Source of the DNA: Phaeacidiphilus oryzae TH49
Lineage (GTDB): Bacteria; Actinomycetota; Actinomycetes; Streptomycetales; Streptomycetaceae
DNA: 64,000 nt
NCBI RefSeq assembly: GCF_000744815.1
Contig: NZ_JQMQ01000005.1
Coordinates: 3,666,055-3,730,054 of the forward strand
Reading direction: 5' to 3'
The position numbers were made by a program, and so were the translations under genes. This document shows positions 16,598 through 25,429 of this stretch, piece after piece. Below the pieces are notes generated by a model. It saw only the letters and a list, made by a program, of their open reading frames with translations, searched no databases and was not told the DNA's origin. Positions within the stretch are counted from its first letter, which is position 1. Each line of letters opens with the position of its first letter.

Positions 16598-17998
16598 GTG
16601 ACGATGCAGGCGGAGCAGCAGCGGTCGAACGACGCGGGCGACGAGTACTCCCGGTACGTCGGGCGTACGGCGTCGGTGGCCAGGCCGGGACTCGACCCGG
16701 TGAACGCGCCGATGATCCGGCACTGGTGCGAGGCGATGGGCGACCGGCACCCGTCCTACCGCGAGGGACCCGGCCAGGTCGCGCCGCCCGCCATGCTGCA
16801 GGCCTGGACGATGGCCGGCCTCTCGGTGGATCTCCAGCGCGCGGGCGCCTACGGCGAACTCCTCACCGATCTCGACGCGGCCGGTTTCACCTCGGTGGTG
16901 GCCACCGACTGCGAGCAGGAGTACCTCCGCCCGCTGCGGCCCGGTGACCGGGTGGTCTCGGACGCGGTCGTCGAGTCGGTCTCCCCGCTCAAGCGGACCG
17001 CCCTCGGGGAGGGGCACTTCGTCACCACCCGGACCGAGATCAAGGTGGCCGGAGAGGTGGCCGGGACCCACCGCTTCCGGATCCTCAAGTTCCGCCCCCG
17101 CGAAGGCGGTTCGAAGAAGAGCGGTGAGGACCGGGCGAGCCGTGCGCCGCGTGGGCTGCGCCCGCGACCGGTGGTCAACCGCGACAACGCCTGCTTCTGG
17201 GACGGGATCTCCGAAGGACGGCTGCTCTACCAGCGCTGCTCCGACTGCCGCCGGGCGCGGCTGCCGTGGCTGCCCGGCTGTCCCGGCTGCGGCTCCGACC
17301 GCTGGACGGCGGAGGAGTCCTCGGGGCGCGGCACGGTCTACTCACGGGTCGTCGTCCACCACCCGCTGCCGCCGGCCTTCCCCGGGCCGTACTCCGTGGC
17401 GCTGGTCGAACTCGCCGAAGGGGTAAGGCTGGTGAGCAACGTCGTCGGCGTCCCGCCGGAGGAGGTGGCGATCGGGACACCGGTCCGGGTCAGCTACCAG
17501 CGCTGCGACGAGGAGCTCACCCTGCCGCTCTTCGTGCCGGTGGACGCCCCGCAGCCGCTGCGGCTGCCGATCACCCGCACCCGGATCGTGGCCGGCGCGA
17601 TCGCCTCCCGCGACTACCAGGACGTCCACCACGACGCCGAGGCCGCCCGGGCCAAGGGCTCGCCGGACATCTTCATGAACATCCTCACCACCAACGGGCT
17701 GGTCGGCCGGTACGCCACCGACTGGGCCGGGCCAGGCGCCGAACTGCGGCGGATAGCTATCCGGTTGGGCGTCCCCGCCTACCCGGGCGACGAGTTGGAG
17801 CTCACCGGCCGGGTCACCGCCCGGCACCGCGAGGGCGGCAGCGCCGACGGCAGCGCCGACGACAGCGCCGCCGGCCGTGAGTACGCCGAACTCGCCGTCA
17901 CCGGAACGGTATCGATCGGCACCCATGTCAGCGGAACGGTCACCCTCGCGCTGCCGGAAGGCGGCGCCGGGGCGGAGGGTACGGGGGTCTCGGCATGA
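16598..17998 (+). CDS. Fused enoyl-CoA hydratase: MaoC-like / DUF35 OB-fold / MaoC (ChsH2-ChsH1-like)
   Basis: 466 aa, three parts. Residues about 15-165 are an FAS1-dehydratase/MaoC-like hot-dog. Residues about 185-310 are a DUF35 unit with a rubredoxin-like zinc ribbon (CSDCRRARLPWLPGCPGC) and OB-fold. Residues about 325-455 are a second hot-dog with a MaoC pattern (YQDVHHDAEAARAKGSPDIFMN). In cholesterol degradation ChsH2 (hot-dog plus DUF35) and ChsH1 (hot-dog) form a hydratase, and the DUF35 part docks the aldolase Ltp2. Here both are fused, and the Ltp2-like gene overlaps by 4 bp (ATGA). The substrate is likely a branched steroid-side-chain-like enoyl-CoA, by inference. GTG start with no Shine-Dalgarno, probably leaderless; ATG 6 nt later is an alternative. 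Confidence 0.85.
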   Translation: MTMQAEQQRSNDAGDEYSRYVGRTASVARPGLDPVNAPMIRHWCEAMGDRHPSYREGPGQVAPPAMLQAWTMAGLSVDLQRAGAYGELLTDLDAAGFTSVVATDCEQEYLRPLRPGDRVVSDAVVESVSPLKRTALGEGHFVTTRTEIKVAGEVAGTHRFRILKFRPREGGSKKSGEDRASRAPRGLRPRPVVNRDNACFWDGISEGRLLYQRCSDCRRARLPWLPGCPGCGSDRWTAEESSGRGTVYSRVVVHHPLPPAFPGPYSVALVELAEGVRLVSNVVGVPPEEVAIGTPVRVSYQRCDEELTLPLFVPVDAPQPLRLPITRTRIVAGAIASRDYQDVHHDAEAARAKGSPDIFMNILTTNGLVGRYATDWAGPGAELRRIAIRLGVPAYPGDELELTGRVTARHREGGSADGSADDSAAGREYAELAVTGTVSIGTHVSGTVTLALPEGGAGAEGTGVSA

Positions 17999-19179
17999 GC
18001 GTGCGGCACGCGGACCGGCTGGGCGGACAGGCCGCGGTGGTCGGCATCGGGGCCACCGAGTTCTCCAAGGACTCCGGGCGGAGCGAGCTCAGACTCGCCG
18101 TGGAGGCGGTCCGTTCGGCGATCGCGGACGCCGGGCTCACCCCGGCGGACGTGGACGGTCTGGTCACCTTCACCATGGACACCAACCCGGAGATCACCGT
18201 CGCCCAGGCGGCCGGGATCGGCGATCTCTCCTTCTTCAGCCGGGTGCACTACGGCGGCGGTGCCGCCTGCGCCACCGTGCAGCAGGCGGCGATGGCGGTG
18301 GCCACCGGGGTGGCCGAGGTCGTGGTCTGCTACCGGGCGTTCAACGAGCGCTCGGGGCACCGCTTCGGCGGCGGGGTCGACCGGCGGGCGCCCAGCGCCG
18401 AGGGCGTGGCGATGGGCTGGACGCTGCCGTACGGGCTGGTCACCCCGGCGTCCTGGGTGGCGCTCCACGCGGCCAGGTACCTCCACCACTACGGGCTGGG
18501 CCCGGACGCCCTGGGCCCGGTCGCGGTCGCCGACCGGCGGCATGCGGCGACCAACCCCGCCGCGTACTTCTACCAGCGGCCGATCACGCTGGAGGAGCAC
18601 CGGGAGTCGCGCTGGATCGTCGAACCGCTGCGGCTGCTGGACTGCTGCCAGGAGACCGACGGCGGACAGGCCCTGGTGGTCACCACCGTCGAGCGGGCAC
18701 GCGACCTGCCCCACCCGCCGGCGGTGATCGCGGCGGCGGCGCAGGGCGCCGGCCGCGGCCAGGAGATGATGACCAGCTACTACCGGGACGACCTCACCGG
18801 GCTGCCGGAGATGGACGTGGTCGCCCGGCAGCTGTGGCGGACCAGCGGGCTGACGCCGAATCAGGTCGACGTCGCCGTGCTGTACGACCACTTCACGCCC
18901 TTCGTGCTCATGCAGTTGGAGAGCTTCGGCTTCTGCAAGCCGGGGGAGGCGGCGGACTTCGCCTCGGGCGGGGGGCTGGAGCTGGACGGGCGGCTGCCGA
19001 TGAACCCCCACGGGGGGCAGCTGGGTGAGGCGTACCTCCACGGGATGAACGGCATCGCGGAGGCCGTCCGCCAGCTCCGCGGCTCCGCGGTCAACCAGGT
19101 CCCGGCGGCGTCGACCGCCCTGGTGACGGCGGGCACGGGGGTGCCCACCTCCGGTCTCTGCCTGGTCGCCGACGGGTAG
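17995..19179 (+). CDS. Ltp2-like thiolase-fold retro-aldolase (lipid-transfer protein)
   Basis: 394 aa, non-decarboxylating thiolase fold: AAVVGIGATEFSKDSG at the start, DAGLTPADVDGLVTFTMD, then the C-terminal LYDHFTPFVLMQLESFGFCKPGEAADF and NPHGGQLGEAYLHGMNG. The nucleophilic Cys of true thiolases is not at its usual place, as in Ltp2 aldolases, which cleave the hydrated side chain to a ketone and an acyl-CoA. Translation is coupled to the upstream fused hydratase by a 4-bp overlap, and the DUF35 domain of that protein is the expected docking partner. Together they would hydrate and then cleave the same CoA ester. Confidence 0.85.
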   Translation: MSVRHADRLGGQAAVVGIGATEFSKDSGRSELRLAVEAVRSAIADAGLTPADVDGLVTFTMDTNPEITVAQAAGIGDLSFFSRVHYGGGAACATVQQAAMAVATGVAEVVVCYRAFNERSGHRFGGGVDRRAPSAEGVAMGWTLPYGLVTPASWVALHAARYLHHYGLGPDALGPVAVADRRHAATNPAAYFYQRPITLEEHRESRWIVEPLRLLDCCQETDGGQALVVTTVERARDLPHPPAVIAAAAQGAGRGQEMMTSYYRDDLTGLPEMDVVARQLWRTSGLTPNQVDVAVLYDHFTPFVLMQLESFGFCKPGEAADFASGGGLELDGRLPMNPHGGQLGEAYLHGMNGIAEAVRQLRGSAVNQVPAASTALVTAGTGVPTSGLCLVADG

Positions 19180-19295
19180 TCGCGCCTCCCGCCCCGGAGG
19201 GCGGGGCGGCGACGCCTGGCGCGGGTCTCGCGGCATGCGAGTGATCTGGGCGTGGGGTCCGTGTGAGTGGCGCGGTCGCGTGGTGACTATCTGAT

Positions 19296-20084
19296 ATGCG
19301 AACGATTCGGGTGCTCATCGCCGCTGCCCTGGCGCTCTGCGCCCTGGTCGCGGCCGCGGGGACCGCCCCCGCCGTCCCCCTCCGCACCTTCCGCGGCACC
19401 GCCTTCGACACCTGCTCGGCCCCCAAGGAGACGTTGCTGCGCGCCTGGTGGGGCCACTCCCCCTATCGCGCCACCGGCGTCTACATCGGCGGCGCCGGCC
19501 GTGCCTGCCGCCAGCCGCGCCTGGACCGCGACTGGGTGCGCACCGCCGACCGGATCGGCTGGCGGCTCCTCCCGGTGTACGCGGGCTCCCAGGCGCCCTG
19601 CGCCACCGACCGGCACCCCAAGCCGGTGATCGACCCCCGGCACGCCCCGCAGCAGGGCGGCGCCCAGGGCGCGGACGCGGTCCGCAACGCCGCCGCCCTC
19701 GGCATCCGCCCCGGCAGCCCGATCTTCCTCGACATGGAGAACTACCGCCGCGGCGACCGCGCCTGCACCACCGCCGTGCTGCGCTTCACCGCCGGCTGGG
19801 CGTCCGCCGTCCGCGCCCGCGGCTACCGCCCCGGCTACTACGGCAGCGCCTACTCCGGCATCGCCGACCTCGCCGCCGCGCCCTCGCCCCTGGTCGACGA
19901 GGTCTGGTACGCCCGCTGGGACGCCCATCCGGACACCGGCGGTTTCCGGGCCCTGCCGCCGGGCCGGTGGTCCGGCCGCCACCGGGTGCACCAGTACCGG
20001 GGGCCGGTGAAGGAGCGCTACGCGGGCGCCGTCGCCTCGGTGGACCGCGACGCCGTCGACAGCCCGGTCGCCATCGTCGGCTGA
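19296..20084 (+). CDS. Secreted DUF1906 glycoside-hydrolase-like protein
   Basis: 262 aa with a signal peptide (about 1-26, ending GTAPAVP). The mature part matches DUF1906, the Rv2525c-type TIM barrel resembling glycoside hydrolases: FDTCSAPKETLLRAWW, TGVYIGGAGRACRQPRLDRDWV, GWRLLPVYAGSQAP, FLDMENYRRGDRAC, GYRPGYYGSAYSGI, EVWYARWDAHPD. The Asp and Glu in FLDMEN are in the position of catalytic acids. Rv2525c is a Tat-exported mycobacterial cell-surface protein of unclear activity. No strong ribosome site before the ATG. A tandem-repeat block follows the stop. Confidence 0.82.
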   Translation: MRTIRVLIAAALALCALVAAAGTAPAVPLRTFRGTAFDTCSAPKETLLRAWWGHSPYRATGVYIGGAGRACRQPRLDRDWVRTADRIGWRLLPVYAGSQAPCATDRHPKPVIDPRHAPQQGGAQGADAVRNAAALGIRPGSPIFLDMENYRRGDRACTTAVLRFTAGWASAVRARGYRPGYYGSAYSGIADLAAAPSPLVDEVWYARWDAHPDTGGFRALPPGRWSGRHRVHQYRGPVKERYAGAVASVDRDAVDSPVAIVG

Positions 20085-20099
20085 AGGCGACGGCGGTCC

Positions 20100-20263
20100 C
20101 GCCCGGCCGGTCCCGGCTCGGCCGGTCCCCGCTCGCCCGGCCCCGACTCGCCCGGCCCCGACTCGCCCGGCCCCGACTCGCCCGTCCCCGACTCGCCCGT
20201 CCCCGACTCGCCCGTCCCCGACTCGCCCGGCCCCGGCTCGGCCGGCCCGCGCTCGGCCGGTCC
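20100..20263. repeat. 15-bp tandem repeat array
   Basis: About 11 units of ACTCGCCCGGCCCCG, with variants GTCCCCG and GGCTCGGCC at the edges, head to tail in the gap between the DUF1906 and acyl-CoA ligase genes. The three middle units share the same GTCCCC variant, pointing to recent local duplication. No coding evidence. Confidence 0.88.
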
Positions 20264-20339
20264 GTGCATCGTCACCGTTCCGCCGCGTTCGACCTGCTGA
20301 CACGAAGCCCCAGGCAGGACAGAATCTGCAACGCCGCCT

Positions 20340-20351
20340 TACCGGCAGGTA
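20340..20351 (+). promoter_or_regulatory. Candidate operator TACC-GGCA-GGTA
   Basis: Short inverted repeat 30 bp upstream of the acyl-CoA ligase start, in the expected promoter zone. Many acyl-CoA-responsive repressors of actinobacteria bind such motifs. No regulator gene is adjacent, so this is only a candidate. Confidence 0.4.
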
Positions 20352-20381
20352 GGCACAGGATCACCACCCTGGAGGCCCCCG

Positions 20382-22076
20382 GTGCTCAGCTCGATGCAGG
20401 ACGTTCCGCTCACCGTCGCCCGGATTCTGCGGCACGGCTCCACCATCCACGGCCGCTCCACGGTCACCACCTGGACCGGCGACCCGGAGACCGGCCCCCG
20501 ACGGCGTACCTACGCCGAGGCCGGCGCCCGCGCCGCCCGCCTCGCCCACGCCCTCCGCGAGGAGCTGGGCGTCCGCGACGACGACCGGGTGGCCACCCTG
20601 ATGTGGAACAACGCGGAGCACCTGGAGGCGTACCTGGCGGTGCCGGCCATGGGCGCGGTGCTCCACACCCTCAACATCCGGCTCCCCGCCCACCAGCTGA
20701 CCTGGATCGTCAACCACGCCGCCGACCGGGTGCTGATCGCCGACGCCAACCTCCTCCCCCTCCTCCAGCCGGTCCTGCCGCAGCTGGAGGAGGGCGTGCT
20801 GGAGCACATCGTGGTGGTCGGCCCGGGCGACCGCGCCCCGCTGGACGGCTACCGCGGCGGCGTCCACGACTACGAGGAGCTGATCGCCGGCCGGCCCGAC
20901 GACTATCCGTGGGCGGACGCGATCGACGAGCGCAGCGCCGCCGCCCTCTGCTACACCTCCGGGACGACCGGCGACCCGAAGGGCGTCCTCTACAGCCACC
21001 GCTCGGTCTACCTCCACTCGATGCAGGTGTGCATGACCGAGACCTTCGGCCTGAACCCCCGGCAGACGGTGCTGCCGGTGGTGCCGATGTTCCACGTGAA
21101 CGCGTGGGGCCTGCCGCACGCCGCCTTCCTGGGCGGGGCCCGGCTGCTGATGCCGGACCGCTTCCTGCAGCCCGCCCCCCTCGCCGAGATGATCACCGCC
21201 GAGCGGCCCACGGTCGGCGCCGCCGTCCCCACCATCTGGACCGGGCTGCTGAACGAGCTGGACCGGGCGGCCGGCGCCGAACCGGGCCGCTACGACACCT
21301 CCTCCCTGGAGGAGGTGGTGATCGGCGGCTCGGCCTGTCCGCCGTCGCTGATGAAGGCCTTCGAGGAGCGGCACGGCATCAGGGTGGTCCACGCCTGGGG
21401 GATGACCGAGACCTCCCCGCTGGGCTCGGTCGCGGTCCCGCCGGGCGGCCTCACCGCCGAGGAGGAGTGGCCCTACCGGGTCTCCCAGGGCCGCTTCCCC
21501 TGCTCGGTGGAGGCCAGGCTGATCGGGCCGGACGGTTCCCGGCTCCCGCACGACGGCGCCCACGCGGGCGAGTTGGAGGTGCGCGGCCCGTGGATCGCCG
21601 GCTCGTACTTCGCCGGGGCGGGCAGCGACCCGGCGGGCGCGCGGCCCGAGGACAAGTTCAGCGAGGACGGCTGGCTGCGCACCGGCGACGTCGGCACCAT
21701 CACCGCCGACGGCTACCTCACCATCACCGACCGGGCCAAGGACGTGATCAAGTCCGGCGGTGAGTGGATCTCCTCGGTGGACCTGGAGAACGAGCTGATG
21801 GCCCACCCGGACGTGGCCGAGGCCGCGGTGGTCGCGGTGCCGGACGCCAGGTGGGGCGAACGCCCGCTGGCCACCGTGGTCCTCAAGCCGGGCGCCGAGA
21901 CCGACCTGGCCGGGCTGCGCGCCTTCCTGGAGGGGCGGGTGGCGCACTGGCAGGTGCCGGAGCGCTGGTCGCTGGTCGAGGCGGTGCCCAAGACCTCCGT
22001 CGGCAAGTTCGACAAGAAGGTGATCCGGGCCTCCTACGCGGCCGGCGAGCTCGACGTCTCGACGGTGGAGAAGTAG
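20382..22076 (+). CDS. Long-chain fatty-acid/acyl-CoA ligase (FadD-type AMP-binding enzyme)
   Basis: 564-aa ANL-superfamily adenylate-forming enzyme. Motifs: P-loop YTSGTTGDPKGV (about 188-199), GMTETSPLG, STGD-type GWLRTGDVGTITADGYLTITDR, hinge DVIKSGGEWISS, and the catalytic Lys region KTSVGKFDKKV near the C-terminus. It activates a fatty or related acid as acyl-AMP and then forms the CoA thioester. The GTG start follows GGAGG by 6 nt and gives the family-typical MLSSMQDVPLTV. It may supply CoA esters to the hydratase/aldolase pair 1.2 kb upstream, but the DUF1906 gene and a repeat array lie between. Chain-length preference is unknown. Confidence 0.9.
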   Translation: MLSSMQDVPLTVARILRHGSTIHGRSTVTTWTGDPETGPRRRTYAEAGARAARLAHALREELGVRDDDRVATLMWNNAEHLEAYLAVPAMGAVLHTLNIRLPAHQLTWIVNHAADRVLIADANLLPLLQPVLPQLEEGVLEHIVVVGPGDRAPLDGYRGGVHDYEELIAGRPDDYPWADAIDERSAAALCYTSGTTGDPKGVLYSHRSVYLHSMQVCMTETFGLNPRQTVLPVVPMFHVNAWGLPHAAFLGGARLLMPDRFLQPAPLAEMITAERPTVGAAVPTIWTGLLNELDRAAGAEPGRYDTSSLEEVVIGGSACPPSLMKAFEERHGIRVVHAWGMTETSPLGSVAVPPGGLTAEEEWPYRVSQGRFPCSVEARLIGPDGSRLPHDGAHAGELEVRGPWIAGSYFAGAGSDPAGARPEDKFSEDGWLRTGDVGTITADGYLTITDRAKDVIKSGGEWISSVDLENELMAHPDVAEAAVVAVPDARWGERPLATVVLKPGAETDLAGLRAFLEGRVAHWQVPERWSLVEAVPKTSVGKFDKKVIRASYAAGELDVSTVEK

Positions 22077-22091
22077 GCCGGAACCGACCCG

Positions 22092-22123
22092 GGGGCGGCC
22101 GCTCGAACACCGTCGGCCGCCCC
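22092..22123. terminator. Bidirectional terminator between convergent genes
   Basis: GGGGCGGCCG (22092-22101) pairs with CGGCCGCCCC (22114-22123) between the convergent ligase and sensor genes. Confidence 0.75.
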
Positions 22124-22128
22124 GTGCG

Positions 22129-25100
22129 TCACTGCTGCACGGCGCCCATCTTGCCCAGCAGGTCGACTATCCGGCCCTGCACGTCCGGGCTGGTCGACCG
22201 CTCGGCGAGGAAGAGGACGGTCTCGCCGCCGCGCAGCCGGGGCAGCTCCTCCGCGTCCATGTCCACCGAGGTGTAGACGACCAGCGGGGTGCGGGCCAGC
22301 CGCTGGTTGGTGCGCAGCCAGTCGATGATCCCCACCCGCCGGCGGCGGACCAGCATCAGGTCCATCACCACCAGGTTGGGCTGGAGCTGCGCGGCCTGGG
22401 TGACCGCGTCGTTCTCCGAGGCGGCGTGCGCCACCTGCATCCCGCGCCGCTCCAGGGTCGCGGTGAACGCCGCCGCGATGTCCGGGTCCTGCTCGACCAG
22501 CAGCACCCGCGGGGCGTGCTGCTCGCTGTCCCGGGGGGCCAGCGCGCGCAGCAGCACGGCGGGGTCGGCGCCGTACGCCGCCTCCCGGGTGGCCTGCCCC
22601 AGCCCGGCCGTGACCAGCACCGGGACGTTCGCCGCCACCGCGGCGGTGCGCAGCGACTGCAGCGCGGTACGGGTGATCGGCCCGGTCAGCGGGTCCACGA
22701 ACAGGGCCGCAGGGAAGTCCGCGACCTGCGCGTCCACCTCCTCGCGGGAGCGCACGGTCACCGGGCGGTAGCCGCGCTCCACCAGGGCCTGCCGGGTCGA
22801 CACGTCGGGCTCGGGCCAGACCAGCAGGCGGCGCGGCCGGATCGGGCCGTCCGGGTCGATGGCGGCCAGATCGCCCAGCTCGCCGACGAGGTCCTCGAAG
22901 GCGCCGGTGACCGAGGCCTCCCCGGACCTGGCGGCGGGTGTCTCGGTGGCGTGCTCGGGGATCTCCTCGGCCTGGTCCGGGTCGGTCTCCGCGCTCGCCC
23001 TCGCGCTGGTCGCGGGCGGCAGCGCGGGCAGGGCCCGCGGGGAGCGGCCCCGGCCCTCGGCGGCGCCGTTCATCCGGGCCGGCTCCAGAGCCGCGGCCTC
23101 GGCCTCGGACGGACCGCCTGGCCGGTCGGGGTCGTGGCCCGGGCCCGGCTCGCCCCCGTCGCCTGGCTGCTGCTGCACCCTGGCGTTGCCGCCGCCGGCA
23201 CCGGCGCCGGGCGGCAGCCCGAGCCTGCGGCGGCGTCCGGTCGGCGTCCCCTGCGAGGGGGTCGGCGGGGTGGGCGGCTCCGGCGGGGACTGGGCGAGCG
23301 ACTGCTCCAGGCCCGGGTACGCGGGCTGGCCGAGCAGTCCGCCGAGGGGGTCCTCGGCGGCCTCCTCCTCCGGGTTGGGCTTGCGCCGGTGGCCGCGCGG
23401 GCGCGGCGGGCGGACCACCTCGGGGGCCGGCAGCGAGCGCCGCTGGGAGCGGTCCTCGCCGGTCCCGGCCGCCGACGGGTCCTCCTGCTCTCCGGGGCGC
23501 ACCCCGTCCCCGGCGCCGGGGACCCCCCCGCCGCCCAGCGACTCCTCGCTGCGGCGGGCGGCGGGCACCGCGGCCGAGCCCTCGCCGGCCTCCGTGTCGC
23601 CGACCGGACCGCCGTCCGCCGCCGGCTGCGCGGTCGGCAGCTCGGGCAGCTCCGGCAGCAGCGCCGTCTCGTTCTCCTTCGGCGCCGCCGAGGCCCGGGC
23701 CTGCGCGGCCGCCGCCGCACGCTGCTGGGCGGCGGCCACCGCCTCACTGTCCAGCGGCAGTTCGACCACGTAGGTGACGCCGTCCTTGCCGGGCAGCCGG
23801 TGGGCCTGGAGGACACCGCCGTGCCGCTCCACGGTGCCGCGGGCGATCGGCAGATGGACGTCGGAACCGCCGGCCGCCGGGCCGCGCACCTCTATCCGCA
23901 CCACGTCGCCCCGCTGCGCGGCCGCTATCACCACGTCCACGCCCTGCGGCTGGATCTCGGCGCCGGAAGCGCCGCGGGCCACCGCGGCGTCCACGATCAG
24001 ATGGCCGAGGGCGGCCGCCAGCCGCTCCGCGTCCACCGCGACCTCCACCGCGGACGGGTGGACGACGAACCGGATCCGGCCGGGCCCGGTCAGCTCGGTG
24101 GCCGCCTCCACAGCGCGGCCGAGGAGCTTCTCCAGTGACACCGCCTCTATCGCCAGGCCCTCCCGGCCCGACTCGGCGGAGGCCTCGAAGCGCTGGTACG
24201 AGAGGACGCCCTCGACCAGCCGGGAGAACCGGGAGCACTCCGCGGCCAGCGTGTGGAGCATCCAGTTCGCCTCCGGCCACAGCTGGCCGGCGGGGTCGTT
24301 GGCGAGGGTGTCCAGGCGGGCCCGCAGCGACTCCAGCGGCCCGCGCAGCTCCTCCTCCAGCACGGCGGTGAGGTGCTCGTGACGGGCGGTCAGGGCGAGC
24401 GAGGCCGAGCGGTCGGTGAACGTCATCACCGCGCCGACCATCTGCTCGCCGTCCCGCACCGGGGCGGTGGACAGCTCCACCGGGACGGCGCGGCCGTCCT
24501 TGCGCCACAGCACACTGCTGCGCACCCGGTGCTTGCGGCCCGACCGGAGAGTGTCGACCAGGGCGGACTCCTCGTCCGGCACCGGAGTGCCGTCCGCCCG
24601 GGAGTGCAGCACCAGCGGGCGCAGCTCCTGGCCGCCGAGTTCGCTGGCCCGGTAGCCGAGGATGTGCGCGGCGGCCGGGTTGACCAGCACCACGCGGCCC
24701 TCGGTGTCCACGCCGACCACGCCCTCGCTGGCGGCGCGCAGGATCATCTCGGTCTGCTTGTGCTGGCGGCGCAGCTCGGCCTCGGTGTCCAGGCGGGTGG
24801 AGAGGTCGCGCACGGCGAGGAGGAGCAGCGGTTCCGGGCGCCCGGAGGAGGAGCCGTAGCCGGAGCCGCCGAAGGGGTCGTAGCCGCCGGAGCCGTAGCC
24901 GCCGCCGCTGTCGTCCTCGAAGTCGTTGGCGGTGATCTCGACGGGGTAGCCGGAGCCGTCGGTGCGGCGGGCGGTCATCCGCACCGGCTCCTCGGCGGCG
25001 CCGCCGCCGTCGTCCGAGCGCGCCGCACGCGGGCGCATCGAACCGGGGATCAGGGTCGGGTCCAATTCGGGGAGGAGATCGAGAACGCCCCGGCCGACCA

Positions 25101-25248
25101 GAGCGGTCCCGGGTGACTGGAGATCACGCTTCGCGGCCCGATTGGCGTCGATCACGGTCCCGTTGCTGTTCACCAGCAGCAATGCGTCCGGTAGGGCGTC
25201 GAGTATCGCTGCGAGGCGAGCAGCGCCTCGGGTCGGCGGGCTGCTCAC
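22129..25248 (-). CDS. PAS-PAS-(pseudo)kinase-receiver hybrid protein
   Basis: 1039 aa. Two PAS domains (about 8-150 and 163-283), a dimerisation helix region (about 284-325), a GHKL-like region (about 425-550), a long Pro/Gly/Glu-rich disordered segment (about 560-800), and a C-terminal receiver-like domain (about 914-1039). The H-box normally reading SHELRTPL is EEELRGPL, with Glu299 where the phospho-accepting His should be. N and G boxes are also degraded, so classical autophosphorylation is unlikely. The receiver keeps the acceptor Asp (VVMDLMLV, about 963) but lacks the usual KP lysine. GTG start chosen for GGGAGGAT 9 nt upstream; the frame is open 56 codons further. Cytosolic, no membrane helix. 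Confidence 0.78.
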   Translation of the reverse strand: MSSPPTRGAARLAAILDALPDALLLVNSNGTVIDANRAAKRDLQSPGTALVGRGVLDLLPELDPTLIPGSMRPRAARSDDGGGAAEEPVRMTARRTDGSGYPVEITANDFEDDSGGGYGSGGYDPFGGSGYGSSSGRPEPLLLLAVRDLSTRLDTEAELRRQHKQTEMILRAASEGVVGVDTEGRVVLVNPAAAHILGYRASELGGQELRPLVLHSRADGTPVPDEESALVDTLRSGRKHRVRSSVLWRKDGRAVPVELSTAPVRDGEQMVGAVMTFTDRSASLALTARHEHLTAVLEEELRGPLESLRARLDTLANDPAGQLWPEANWMLHTLAAECSRFSRLVEGVLSYQRFEASAESGREGLAIEAVSLEKLLGRAVEAATELTGPGRIRFVVHPSAVEVAVDAERLAAALGHLIVDAAVARGASGAEIQPQGVDVVIAAAQRGDVVRIEVRGPAAGGSDVHLPIARGTVERHGGVLQAHRLPGKDGVTYVVELPLDSEAVAAAQQRAAAAAQARASAAPKENETALLPELPELPTAQPAADGGPVGDTEAGEGSAAVPAARRSEESLGGGGVPGAGDGVRPGEQEDPSAAGTGEDRSQRRSLPAPEVVRPPRPRGHRRKPNPEEEAAEDPLGGLLGQPAYPGLEQSLAQSPPEPPTPPTPSQGTPTGRRRRLGLPPGAGAGGGNARVQQQPGDGGEPGPGHDPDRPGGPSEAEAAALEPARMNGAAEGRGRSPRALPALPPATSARASAETDPDQAEEIPEHATETPAARSGEASVTGAFEDLVGELGDLAAIDPDGPIRPRRLLVWPEPDVSTRQALVERGYRPVTVRSREEVDAQVADFPAALFVDPLTGPITRTALQSLRTAAVAANVPVLVTAGLGQATREAAYGADPAVLLRALAPRDSEQHAPRVLLVEQDPDIAAAFTATLERRGMQVAHAASENDAVTQAAQLQPNLVVMDLMLVRRRRVGIIDWLRTNQRLARTPLVVYTSVDMDAEELPRLRGGETVLFLAERSTSPDVQGRIVDLLGKMGAVQQ

Positions 25249-25429
25249 GGCGGGGATCCTCCCTGTGCTCCTGGCTGTCTCGGTGGTCCCCGGCTCTCCC
25301 CCCGGGGCATGCCACGCAGAACTATCCCATCCTCTTTGCGGGCGTGACGACCCGCCTAGTACCGTAGGCGACCGGGATCGCCCCAGCCGGGTAAGCTGTG
25401 GCATCATCCTGGTCACGCCCCGTGCGTGG

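Noticed and set aside
19186-19206. Short inverted repeat after the Ltp2-like gene as terminator
   Set aside because: CCCGCCC/GGGCGGG stem is short and in very GC-rich DNA, so chance pairing is likely; not listed as a feature.
25249-25416. Extension of the PAS/receiver protein by 56 residues
   Set aside because: No ribosome site and no PAS homology in the extra part, while the GTG at 25248 has GGGAGGAT at good spacing.
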